Positions 6,640 through 13,158 of a stretch of DNA of 13,158 nucleotides are shown here, piece by piece. Each line of letters opens with the position of its first letter. Within the stretch, counting starts at the first letter, position 1. The notes under the pieces are model-generated. The model worked only from the letters and a program-made list of their open reading frames with translations. It did no database searches and was not told the origin of the DNA. Made by a program: the position numbers and the translations under genes. Origin of the DNA: Clostridiaceae bacterium (GTDB lineage: Bacteria > Bacillota > Clostridia > Acetivibrionales > DTU013); contig JAAZKL010000115.1 in assembly GCA_012799845.1 (NCBI GenBank), positions 1 to 13,158 on the forward strand, in the 5' to 3' direction.

Positions 6640-7062
6640 CTATAAAAACTTCATGCTTCTTATTTCTTTTATCTCAAGCTCGATTTCCTTTTCTATCCTC
6701 AAAATGTCACGCTTGATATCGTCTATGGTCTCTTCTTCCCTGCTTTTTCCCGTATGGGCATATCTGCCGTAGTTCTTGCCCTTATCGCGGTGATATCCCT
6801 TTTGCCTTGAGTTGTCACGGCCGTACCCGTCATAATTCCTGGGGCCTTTCTGCGTACCCTGGGAATGGGCCTGGCCGGCTGCGGACGTGTTCTGCGCATC
6901 CCTGCCCGAATTCTCGTTCCTTGCTGTGTTTTGCTGGCGGCCTCTGTACCGCCCCTTGGAATTCGTGCGGCTGCGGGACTGCTGTTCCCTGTGCCCCGTA
7001 TTATGGCCTGTTTCCGTTTTTACAACGCTGTCAGCAGTACCTTCGTTTTTATTCCTGACCAT
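6640..7062 (-). CDS. Low-complexity basic protein with C-terminal helix, unknown function
   Basis: I do not recognise this 140-aa protein. Residues 1 to about 107 are low-complexity and strongly hydrophilic, rich in Arg, Gly, Asn, Gln, Ser, Lys and Tyr, with scattered RG, YGR and NYGR pieces such as KGRYRGRQQ and GYGRDNSRQKGYHRDKGKNYGRY. This looks disordered and nucleic-acid-binding in character. Residues about 108-140 form a likely amphipathic helix, EEETIDDIKRDILRIEKEIELEIKEI, suited to coiled-coil pairing. There is no signal peptide, membrane segment or cysteine motif. It is a real gene: ATG at 7062, GGAGG 7 nt upstream, and a near-consensus promoter 33 nt upstream. It is the first gene of the coaX operon, 96 nt before coaX. 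RNA binding is inference from composition only. Confidence 0.8.
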   Translation of the reverse strand: MVRNKNEGTADSVVKTETGHNTGHREQQSRSRTNSKGRYRGRQQNTARNENSGRDAQNTSAAGQAHSQGTQKGPRNYDGYGRDNSRQKGYHRDKGKNYGRYAHTGKSREEETIDDIKRDILRIEKEIELEIKEIRSMKFL

Positions 7063-7094
7063 CCTAAACCTCCAAATAGTAAAGCAATGTATTT

Positions 7095-7123
7095 ATTGTA
7101 TTTTAAATGCATCGACAAGTCAA
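7095..7123 (-). promoter_or_regulatory. Sigma-A-like promoter of the coaX-tmk-holB operon
   Basis: TTGACT (7118-7123) and TACAAT (7095-7100) are separated by exactly 17 nt, one mismatch from consensus in each box. The ribosome site and ATG of the low-complexity gene follow about 30 nt later. The -35 box overlaps the base of an inverted repeat (7119-7184), so a DNA-binding protein or structure could affect it. Confidence 0.8.
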
Positions 7124-7184
7124 CCCCGGCGGTGTGCGGCTTTGCGGGATGCGGATGCTGTGCATCCGGTCGGCCCGGGGTGAC
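7119..7184. other. Inverted repeat / structured region overlapping the operon promoter
   Basis: GTCAACCCCGG (7119-7129) pairs with CCGGGGTGAC (7175-7184) with one bulged base, and encloses a perfect 7-bp hairpin, CGGATGC-TGT-GCATCCG (7152-7168). No T-run follows on either strand, so a standard terminator is unlikely. It could be an operator, a folded 3' end of the upstream AT-rich gene transcript, or chance GC-rich pairing. Confidence 0.5.
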
Positions 7185-7217
7185 AATATCTGGTATGTAA
7201 TTCAGAGCAGAACAGTG

Positions 7218-7246
7218 AGTAAATATAAACTTAAGTACTATTTACT
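7218..7246. repeat. AT-rich inverted repeat at the end of the glycosyltransferase-like gene
   Basis: AGTAAATA (7218-7225) is a perfect inverted match to TATTTACT (7239-7246), with a 13-nt centre containing the palindrome CTTAAG. The right arm overlaps the TAA stop of the AT-rich gene. It might act as a weak terminator or mark the edge of inserted DNA. Confidence 0.5.
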
Positions 7247-8540
7247 TTATGTTTGATGACCAATCATTACAGCAATCAAGTAAATTCGCCTGAAAAAAGT
7301 CATAATGCTTTCTGCTTAAATATGCTTCATATTTTAGATCTAAAAGTGCATTTTTTACCTCATTCGTTTGATACTTTACATCTTCATTTTCAAACAACAT
7401 ATAATTATTTGCTATGATCGATTCTATTTGATCAACAGTATAAATGCAATCATCAATTATGCTGTACCATATATCATCCAATGATGCCGGCCGATTTGAC
7501 AGAATGTATTGAAGATTTTCCAAAAGTTTGGCTCTTTCTTGCTCTATTATATTTAAAATCTTTTTTTTGATACTATTGGGGGATGTATCATTTTTTTTGC
7601 TTTTAAAACAAACAGATGCTACAAATCTTTCCGGATCCAACTGATATAAACTCGTTTTTGAACCGGGAAAAATATTCAGCATTTCTGATCTGAAATCATC
7701 AGAACCATAGCAAATAATTGTACCATCTCTCTCCATTAGTATGCTGCAATCAGATAACACAGCTTGCTTATTGCTTTTTATGGAATCGAGATCAATCAGT
7801 ACTGCTGCAAAATTATTACCTGCTAAGAAATCAGTACCATAAAACGCACTGGCAGCTTCTGAGATTAAATTATTAAGGTTGCTATCACAATCATAGTTAT
7901 TTATTTCACGAATATGATATAACCTATTTCCTTCGTTAAATAAGTTGATTATATATTCTATTATATTTAAAAAGTAATTATCACCTATAATAAGAATAGA
8001 TACAGGGGCGTTTTTTGCAGATAAAATTCTGAAGAGAAAAGCACAAATCAATATAAACTCATTTTTTTTAGATTCGGCAGTTATCAGATCACAGTTACCT
8101 AAGAAATTTTTATATTCTTCAGTTTGAAATGGAATTCTATCCATCCAGTATATATTGGCATCCAGTTTGAGAATAACCTTTCCGTCAGGTCTTAGCTTTT
8201 TATAATGTGGCACCATATGGCAATAAGCAGGGTATGCTCCAAAACAAAACATCACATCGATTTTTTTATAATTTTCCGAAATATAACTGCAACATTCTTT
8301 TATCCATTCACTAATGTCTTTTGGGGTGTCTAAAATGTCTATCTCAAGTCCCTTCAGCAAATCCAGATATGTATACTCCTCTTTTTTCGCTGTTATTATA
8401 ACAGCCCTGTATCCCAAACACTTGTGAAACATGTATGGAATAAGGCAGCAGTCTTTCATCAGTTGTTCATTTCTGTAAAATATGTATGGTGAAAAATTGT
8501 ATATTCCTTTTGCAGTGACACCAGACGTTTCATTCTGCAT
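7242..8540 (-). CDS. Chimeric protein: GT-B glycosyltransferase N-terminal half plus Rossmann-like region
   Basis: This 432-aa protein is only partly recognisable. Residues 1 to about 165 resemble the acceptor half of clostridial GT4-type glycosyltransferases: YNFSPYIFYRNEQLMKD near 14-30, MFHKCLGYRAVIITAKKEEY near 37-56, and DGKVILKLDANIYWMDRIP followed by CDLITAESKK. The usual nucleotide-sugar-binding C-terminal half is missing. Instead come a strand-rich segment, PVSILIIGDNYFLNIIEYIINLF, then LIDLDSIK and GTIICYGSDDFR. That is like a decayed Rossmann or methyltransferase fold without a clear glycine-rich SAM loop. A charged helical tail follows. It is markedly AT-rich compared with both neighbours. 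I start at the ATG at 8540 because an extended -10 element lies between it and the longer TTG start at 8606; GGATGG lies 10 nt upstream. Cell-surface glycan work is a guess. Confidence 0.65.
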   Translation of the reverse strand: MQNETSGVTAKGIYNFSPYIFYRNEQLMKDCCLIPYMFHKCLGYRAVIITAKKEEYTYLDLLKGLEIDILDTPKDISEWIKECCSYISENYKKIDVMFCFGAYPAYCHMVPHYKKLRPDGKVILKLDANIYWMDRIPFQTEEYKNFLGNCDLITAESKKNEFILICAFLFRILSAKNAPVSILIIGDNYFLNIIEYIINLFNEGNRLYHIREINNYDCDSNLNNLISEAASAFYGTDFLAGNNFAAVLIDLDSIKSNKQAVLSDCSILMERDGTIICYGSDDFRSEMLNIFPGSKTSLYQLDPERFVASVCFKSKKNDTSPNSIKKKILNIIEQERAKLLENLQYILSNRPASLDDIWYSIIDDCIYTVDQIESIIANNYMLFENEDVKYQTNEVKNALLDLKYEAYLSRKHYDFFQANLLDCCNDWSSNIK

Positions 8541-8586
8541 AACATCAGAACCATCCTTAATAATTTTTGTATAATGAAATAAATTA

Positions 8587-8595
8587 ATTATATCA
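8587..8595 (-). promoter_or_regulatory. Extended -10 promoter of the AT-rich gene
   Basis: The minus strand reads TGATATAAT, a perfect TG-n-TATAAT extended -10 element, 46 nt before the ATG at 8540. No good -35 box lies 16-18 nt upstream, which such promoters can do without. Transcription from here would begin downstream of the longer TTG start at 8606, which supports the shorter protein. Confidence 0.5.
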
Positions 8596-8690
8596 CTAAA
8601 TACCAAAGGCTCATATGAAAAGCATTTTTGCGAGTTTCGGCCTGTCAGTGCTTTTGCTCCTCAAAATGCACAACATTGCCGAAGAGTGCG

Positions 8691-9767
8691 CTAGTCTGAA
8701 TAGCCGAAGATGCCGCGTATGGATATTTCCCCCGAGTGCAGTTCCCGCCGGACCCCGTCGCTGCAGTCCACAAGGAGGCTGCCGTTTTCGATGATGTCAG
8801 CGGCAGTGCCCGTGTATTCTGTATTTTTCAGCGTAAACCGCACTTCCCTTCCAAGTGTGACGGAGTGTTTCCTCCATTCGTCCAGTATGCCTGCATTTTT
8901 GCCGTTGAGTATGTCCTGGTAAATATCATCGATCCTGCGCAGCAGAGCACGTATCAGCGCAAGCCTGCCCGCGCGCCCGTCATGCCCGCCTCTCAGCACA
9001 TGATGCAGATCCTCCCCGGGCGCGCTTCCCTGCCCATGGGGCGCATCCTTCCAGGGCGTCCCTTCGCCCGATGCGGACAGGATCGAGACGGCCCTGTCCC
9101 GGATCTCTTCCGGGAAATCGCTCTCAGTCTGCGAATAGTTGACCCCTATACCCAGTATGAGCCAGTTGACCATTTCAGCCTCTGAATTCATTTCCAGCAG
9201 GATCCCGCTGATTTTTTTGCCTTCGTATATAATATCATTGGGCCATTTTATCCCTGTCCTGAGGCCTGTTACATCATATATGGCCCTTACCGCGGCCACA
9301 GCAGCCGCAAGCGTGAATACCGGCGTCTCCGCAGGAGCCATGGGCGGCCTTAATATAATTGAAAGGTATATACCCTTGCCCTTCGGGGATTCCCAGCTTC
9401 TGCCCAGTCTTCCCCTGCCGTGGGTCTGCGTGCCCGCAACCACCGCCGTGCCCTCTGCGCACCCGTCAGCCGCGAGTTTGGCCGCATGGGTGTTGGTGGA
9501 TGCGATCTCATCGAAGTAAACCACTTCCGTGCCCGCAATCTTCGTTCCAAGTCCATCCATTATCTCGAACGGGTTCAGCAGTTCGCCGCCCGGCAGCAGC
9601 CTGTACCCTTTATTGGGGGATGATTCAATGTCATATCCCTCGTTCCTGAGTTCGATAATGTGCTTCCATACAGCAGACCTGGATATGCCGAAACGGGTCC
9701 CGATATCGACGCCAGTGATATAATCGGAACCCGCTTCCTTCAAGAGTTTCAGAATTCCATATCTCAT
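8691..9767 (-). CDS. birA: Bifunctional biotin-protein ligase / biotin repressor
   Basis: The 358-aa protein is a group II BirA: it makes biotinoyl-5'-AMP, transfers biotin to carboxylase lysines, and represses biotin genes. The N-terminal winged helix-turn-helix is seen at about residues 18-56 (VDIGTRFGISRSAVWKHI...SSPNKGYRL). The catalytic domain shows ASTNTHAAKLAADGCAEG near 89-106, the biotinoyl-AMP loop HGRGRLGRSW at 116-125, KWPND at 174-178, KKISGILLE near 184-192 and LGIGVN at 205-210. The C-terminal SH3-like domain ends at GIFGYSD. An extra stretch rich in Gly, His and Asp (about 234-268) follows VSIL and makes the protein longer than the usual 320-330 aa. The ATG at 9767 has GGGAGG 5 nt upstream and overlaps the previous stop by ATGA. 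No biotin operator motif is evident nearby. Confidence 0.96.
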   Translation of the reverse strand: MRYGILKLLKEAGSDYITGVDIGTRFGISRSAVWKHIIELRNEGYDIESSPNKGYRLLPGGELLNPFEIMDGLGTKIAGTEVVYFDEIASTNTHAAKLAADGCAEGTAVVAGTQTHGRGRLGRSWESPKGKGIYLSIILRPPMAPAETPVFTLAAAVAAVRAIYDVTGLRTGIKWPNDIIYEGKKISGILLEMNSEAEMVNWLILGIGVNYSQTESDFPEEIRDRAVSILSASGEGTPWKDAPHGQGSAPGEDLHHVLRGGHDGRAGRLALIRALLRRIDDIYQDILNGKNAGILDEWRKHSVTLGREVRFTLKNTEYTGTAADIIENGSLLVDCSDGVRRELHSGEISIRGIFGYSD

Positions 9768-10387
9768 TGGTTCCTCCCGGGTGCATTGAATATGTAAGGC
9801 CTGTTATTCTCCCTGAGTACGAATACGGCGGGACTGGCGTCGCCGTCGCATATCATGTCCGCTTTCCCCTGGCTGCAGAGCCATTTGAAATACAGGTAAA
9901 GGAACGTGTCGTCCAGGTCGCTGTGTTCTTCCTTCAGCCGTTCTGTCAGGTTGTTCAGGTAAAGCTCCTGTGAACTGGTATACAGTACCGGCGTGTCAAG
10001 CATTTTGCCTGTTACGCTGATCTGCTCGCTCAGGACGGTGGTGGTGACAAGGACCTCTGGAAACCTGTAATCGCCGAATTTGTAGGACATGGCAGGTATT
10101 ATGGACTCCCGGTACAGTTCCATGGCCCCGGGATTTCCGCAGCCTGCTTCATACAAAGATCTGTCGGCCACATAGCAGTATTTCGGAGGTATCTCCAGCT
10201 TCAGGCACTTGTATTCGCCGGATCTGAATTTTTCGTATTCGTCCCTTGGGTTCAGCAGTGCAGCGATGCATTTTCTCAGGCTTCCATCGATATACACCTC
10301 GCGACTGTACCATTCGGAGAGCTTTATTCCGCAGTCGACAGCATCCCCGGCCCTGCCTTCGGGTATGTAAAAATAGACCTCTGCCAC
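9764..10387 (-). CDS. Conserved-looking protein of unknown function next to birA
   Basis: I do not recognise this 207-aa soluble protein. It starts MAEVYFYIPEG and has acidic-aromatic character, no signal peptide, no membrane segment and no cysteine cluster, although single cysteines are scattered. PRDEYEKFRSGEYKCLKLEIPPKYCYVADRSLYEAG lies near residues 47-82, and a helical stretch SQELYLNNLTERLKEEHSDLDDTFLYLYFKWL near 138-169. It is translated from a GTG at 10387, with GGAGGTG about 7 nt upstream. Its TGA overlaps the birA ATG by four bases, so the two are probably translationally coupled. A near-consensus promoter lies 66 nt upstream. Coupling to birA may mean a link to biotin or acyl metabolism, but it could also be simple co-transcription. 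Confidence 0.85.
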   Translation of the reverse strand: MAEVYFYIPEGRAGDAVDCGIKLSEWYSREVYIDGSLRKCIAALLNPRDEYEKFRSGEYKCLKLEIPPKYCYVADRSLYEAGCGNPGAMELYRESIIPAMSYKFGDYRFPEVLVTTTVLSEQISVTGKMLDTPVLYTSSQELYLNNLTERLKEEHSDLDDTFLYLYFKWLCSQGKADMICDGDASPAVFVLRENNRPYIFNAPGRNQ

Positions 10388-10452
10388 GCTTCCACCTCCA
10401 TGACGATGGTACGCTTCCGTATCATGTTTTCCCGTTGTCTTGTCCTATTCCT

Positions 10453-10481
10453 ATTCTACTGTAACGCCGACATCTGTTCAA
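10453..10481 (-). promoter_or_regulatory. Promoter of the 207-aa gene and birA
   Basis: TTGAAC (10476-10481) and TAGAAT (10453-10458) are separated by 17 nt, a good sigma-A match. It fires away from the plus-strand promoter 38 nt to the right; the two form a divergent pair within the 212-nt intergenic region. Confidence 0.7.
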
Positions 10482-10518
10482 CCATTTGGCCTTAACTGGC
10501 GGGAAATCATATCTTGTC

Positions 10519-10547
10519 TTGAATATCTTGCATATATTACTTATAAT
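10519..10547 (+). promoter_or_regulatory. Promoter of the zinc-ribbon gene
   Basis: TTGAAT (10519-10524) and a perfect TATAAT (10542-10547) are 17 nt apart. The start codon is 52 nt downstream of the -10 box, giving a leader of roughly 45 nt with GGAGG at 10588-10592. Confidence 0.75.
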
Positions 10548-10599
10548 AGTTCTGTAAACAAATCAGATGAAACATGTGATTTCGATTGGAGGTATTATA

Positions 10600-11079
10600 A
10601 TGTCTTTTTTCGAGAATTTGGGCAAAAAAGTAGGTGAGGCTGCACAGGCGGCCGCAAAAAAGTCAAGCGAGATCGTAGAGGTCACCAAACTCAATGCAAG
10701 TGTCAACCAGGAAGAGGATAAGATACAAAAGACGTACACCCAAATCGGCAAAATGATTTATGAAAACTACGAGCAGACCGGCGAAGCATCCGACCTGGTC
10801 AAGGAAGCCTGTGAGCAGATCGCCGCTTACAAGGCAAATATCAAAGTCCTTAAGGAGAAGATCGCCGAAGTCAAAGGCATCAAATCGTGCATAAACTGCG
10901 GAGCCGAAATGGAAAGGTCCACGTTGTTCTGCTCCAAATGCGGAACCAAAAACGAGTTGCCTCAGCCGGCTGCTGAAGCCCCGGCGGCAGAACAGTCTGC
11001 TGCTCCTGCATGTCCTTCATGCAACGCACCCATAGCTCCCGGCTCGGCATTCTGTACCAATTGCGGGACCAAGCTTTGA
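10600..11079 (+). CDS. Coiled-coil protein with two C-terminal zinc ribbons
   Basis: This 159-aa protein has three parts. Residues 1 to about 95 are helical and charged (MSFFENLGKKVGEAAQAAAKK, then a coiled-coil-like stretch around YTQIGKMIYENYEQTGE and ANIKVLKEKIAEVK). A first zinc ribbon uses C97, C100, C111 and C114. An Ala/Pro/Glu-rich linker (about 119-136) leads to a second zinc ribbon with C138, C141, C152 and C155. All eight ligands are present in CxxC pairs. Such proteins are common in Firmicutes and largely uncharacterised; the ribbons are usually thought to bind protein or nucleic acid. I start at the ATG at 10600, which has GGAGG 7 nt upstream. It has its own promoter and terminator, so it is monocistronic. 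There is no membrane segment. Confidence 0.92.
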   Translation: MSFFENLGKKVGEAAQAAAKKSSEIVEVTKLNASVNQEEDKIQKTYTQIGKMIYENYEQTGEASDLVKEACEQIAAYKANIKVLKEKIAEVKGIKSCINCGAEMERSTLFCSKCGTKNELPQPAAEAPAAEQSAAPACPSCNAPIAPGSAFCTNCGTKL

Positions 11080-11115
11080 TTTGCTTATATGTTCGTCATT
11101 GATCTGAAGGGAAAG

Positions 11116-11143
11116 AAGGGCGGATATTACACCCGCCCTTTTT
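11116..11143 (+). terminator. Rho-independent terminator after the zinc-ribbon gene
   Basis: AAGGGCGG (11116-11123) pairs perfectly with CCGCCCTT (11133-11140) around a 9-nt loop and runs into TTTTT. It lies 36 nt after the stop. On the minus strand the same stem is followed only by TTCTTTCCC, so it may also stop the converging cyanophycin synthetase transcript, but less strongly. Confidence 0.9.
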
Positions 11144-11172
11144 GTCTTGCCCTGGATTCCTTTCCGCGATCA

Positions 11173-13158
11173 TCATCCCGTCGCCGACCGGTGCATCCCG
11201 GATTTGCCCGGCTTCCCGGCCCCAGGACCGGCAAGGCCCATGGATTTCCGGTATTTCTCAAGGATGGCGACGGCAGGGTCCAGTTCTTCGTAGAACATAA
11301 TGATCATCTCCCCGGGTACCGCATCCATGATTGCTTTCTTAAGCGCCAGATCCTCCTGGTATATGATGGTTATCCTGTCCTTGTCCATGCCCGCTTCGAT
11401 GGCTCCGCTATAAAGCAATCCGGCCACTTCCCCGGCATCTCTTCCCCTGAGATCATTATCTTCCTTTATATACAGCCTGGAGAAAAAGCGCCCGCAAAGC
11501 CTCCCCACCTCGATGATGCTCTCGTCGCGCCTGTCCCCGGGCATGCCGATAACGCCTGTATACACAGGCGCCCTGAAATGCCCGGCCATATCGATGACCG
11601 CACTGTAACCTGCTTTATTATGGCCGTAATCGAGCATGACAGTGAACCCGCCCATGTCGAAAATGTTGAGTCTGCCCGGATTTACTTCCAAATCGGGCTT
11701 GAAACTCATTATGCCTTTCCTGATTTTTGCCGCCGGCAGTCCCAGCGCAAGGAGAGCCGACACGGCGGCAAGCGAATTCTCGATGTTGCATGCAGCCCAG
11801 CCTCCATAGGTTATCGGGATGTCGCTGACGCGCGCTATATGTTTTTCTTTGCCGGATATAAAGGCGTATATGGAGGCGTCCCTGGCATATACCACATCGC
11901 ATCCTTCCTTCAGCCATTCCTGTACCAGGCGGTTGCCTGCATTCTGTGAAAACAGCAGGGCTCTGCATTTTATCCTCCCGAGTATGAACGGCGTCATTTC
12001 GTCATCAGCATTCAGTACAGCAGTCCCATCCGGCCTGACTGCCTCGGCGACCAGCGACTTGACCATCGCAAGTTCATCTTTCGTATTTATGCCGTCAAGC
12101 CCCAGGTGGTCATCGCTTATATTGACGATCACACCTACATCTGCGAGGTCATAGCCCAGCCCCTTTTTTATGATGCCTCCCCTCGCTGTCTCAAGTACGG
12201 CAGCCTCGACCCTGGTGTCGCTCAATACCCGGGCCGCGCTCAGAGTACCAGTGTTATCGCCTTTCTGGATGCATTCTTCCCCGATGTATATGCCTCCAGT
12301 GGTCGTCATTCCGGTGGTTATACCGCTTTCACGCAATGTATGCGCTATCAGCCTGGTCACGGTAGTCTTCCCGTTGGTCCCGGTAACGGATACGATGGGT
12401 ATGCTGCAGGGCCGCCCGGCGGGAAAAAGATGCTCGATAATGTCACCCGCTACGTTCCTTGGCTTCCCTTCCGTGGGATATATGTGCATCCTCAGCCCGG
12501 GGGCCGCGTTCACCTCGATGACCGCGCCATTGCCGATATCCAGCGGCTTCGATATGTCGGCGCAGGTTATGTCTATCCCGGCTATGTCGAGCTCCATCAG
12601 TTCGGCAGCCATCACGGCCAGCCGGGCATTATACGGGTGCACTTCGTCGGTGCAATCCCTGGCGGTCCCTCCTGTACTGAGGTTTCCGTTGCAGCGCAGC
12701 AACACCTTTTTGCCAGCTTCGGGTATGCTGTCCTCGCTATATCCGTGCTTTGCGATGACCTGCCTCGTCAAGTCATCTATTCTTATTTTCGTCAGGGGTT
12801 TTTCGTGGTCTGAACCTCTCAGGGGGTTCCTGTTTTCGATCTCAATAAGCTCTCTTATTGTATGGACACCGTCGCCTGTGACAAAAGGCGGCCTCCGTTC
12901 CGCAGCTGCGGCCATTTTCCCGCCTGCCACAAGCAGCCTGTAGTCCCTGCCTTCAATGTGTTTTTCGACTATTACCGCGCGGCTGTATCTGGTCGCATTG
13001 TTAAATGCATTTTCCAGTTCACCGAAGCTTGTTATGTTTGTGAATACGCCTTTCCCCTGGTTTGCGTCGAAAGGCTTGACCGCCACGGGCCATCCAATGG
13101 CTGACGCTATGGCTGAAGCAGACCTGAACGTGTAGGCCACATCGCCCCGGGGCACGGG
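11173..13158 (-). CDS. cphA: Cyanophycin synthetase-like protein, 5' part outside the window
   Basis: About 661 C-terminal residues are present; the frame stays open to the window edge (preceding codons read P-V-P-R-G), and full CphA is roughly 870-900 aa. CphA polymerises aspartate and arginine into cyanophycin, a nitrogen reserve, using ATP. The visible part starts inside the ATP-grasp domain (WPVAVKPFDANQGKGV near 22-37, VIVEKHIEGRDYRLLV near 61-76). The family-diagnostic EVNAAPGLRMHIYPTEGKPRNV lies near 214-235. The Mur-ligase-like domain follows: P-loop VTGTNGKTT at about 257-265, GGIIKKGLGYD, NISDDHLG, NADDEM and LDYGHNKAGY. The tail is short and Gly/Lys-rich. No cyanophycinase gene is in view. 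The numbering is relative to the first Met-like codon at 13155. Substrate specificity cannot be proven here. Confidence 0.93.
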   Translation of the reverse strand, partial: PVPRGDVAYTFRSASAIASAIGWPVAVKPFDANQGKGVFTNITSFGELENAFNNATRYSRAVIVEKHIEGRDYRLLVAGGKMAAAAERRPPFVTGDGVHTIRELIEIENRNPLRGSDHEKPLTKIRIDDLTRQVIAKHGYSEDSIPEAGKKVLLRCNGNLSTGGTARDCTDEVHPYNARLAVMAAELMELDIAGIDITCADISKPLDIGNGAVIEVNAAPGLRMHIYPTEGKPRNVAGDIIEHLFPAGRPCSIPIVSVTGTNGKTTVTRLIAHTLRESGITTGMTTTGGIYIGEECIQKGDNTGTLSAARVLSDTRVEAAVLETARGGIIKKGLGYDLADVGVIVNISDDHLGLDGINTKDELAMVKSLVAEAVRPDGTAVLNADDEMTPFILGRIKCRALLFSQNAGNRLVQEWLKEGCDVVYARDASIYAFISGKEKHIARVSDIPITYGGWAACNIENSLAAVSALLALGLPAAKIRKGIMSFKPDLEVNPGRLNIFDMGGFTVMLDYGHNKAGYSAVIDMAGHFRAPVYTGVIGMPGDRRDESIIEVGRLCGRFFSRLYIKEDNDLRGRDAGEVAGLLYSGAIEAGMDKDRITIIYQEDLALKKAIMDAVPGEMIIMFYEELDPAVAILEKYRKSMGLAGPGAGKPGKSGMHRSATG

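Noticed and set aside
7152..7168. Perfect 7-bp hairpin as a terminator
   Set aside because: No T-run follows it on either strand.
8541..8606. TTG start for the AT-rich glycosyltransferase-like gene
   Set aside because: The likely extended -10 element lies within this extension, so a transcript from it would not include the TTG.
8607..8690. GCATTTT/AAAATGC pairing as a birA terminator
   Set aside because: The loop is over 30 nt and the stem is AT-rich, so it is not convincing.
12170..12943. Long plus-strand open frame opposite the cyanophycin synthetase gene
   Set aside because: The minus strand carries clear ATP-grasp and Mur ligase motifs across the same bases; the antisense frame is a by-product of codon bias.

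Overview
The window reads as a chromosomal segment of a Firmicute, most likely a member of the Clostridia. The evidence is a Bacillus/Clostridium-type housekeeping cluster, a clostridial-style 2[4Fe-4S] ferredoxin, sigma-A-like promoters and strong GGAGG-type ribosome sites. Base composition is roughly balanced except for one clearly AT-rich gene. I cannot name a species.

Layout. All genes but one are on the minus strand, so the reading order is right to left. At the right edge is the C-terminal two thirds of a cyanophycin synthetase-like enzyme (ATP-grasp plus Mur ligase, cut by the window end). It converges on the only plus-strand gene, a small coiled-coil/double zinc-ribbon protein, and a strong hairpin terminator lies between them. 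The zinc-ribbon gene diverges from an unrecognised 207-aa gene that overlaps birA (biotin-protein ligase and repressor) by ATGA; both divergent promoters are visible, each with a 17-nt spacer. Left of birA comes a 432-aa AT-rich gene that looks like half of a GT-B glycosyltransferase joined to a Rossmann-like segment. It has its own extended -10 promoter and is the best candidate for transferred DNA.

Next is a promoter embedded in an inverted repeat. It starts what looks like one long operon: a low-complexity basic protein, coaX (type III pantothenate kinase), an Orn/Lys/Arg decarboxylase-family gene (yaaO-like), tmk, darA/yaaQ (cyclic-di-AMP receptor), yaaR, holB and ricT/yaaT, then a ferredoxin gene with a possible promoter of its own. 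From yaaO to yaaT the order matches Bacillus subtilis. The cluster joins dTTP supply (tmk), the replisome clamp loader (holB), second-messenger sensing (darA) and the Fe-S/RNA-processing factor RicT, with CoA synthesis attached at the front.

The less ordinary features are: an in-frame 27-bp tandem repeat just upstream of holB that keeps a 75-codon extension open and coupled to yaaR; a degenerate 21-22-bp tandem array at the left edge; an Asp-to-Asn change in the first phosphate-binding motif of CoaX; the chimeric AT-rich gene between birA and the coaX operon; and the low-complexity first gene of the operon. I see no CRISPR array, rRNA, tRNA, transposase or complete new defence-type system. 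No stretch over 300 bases lacks a gene.
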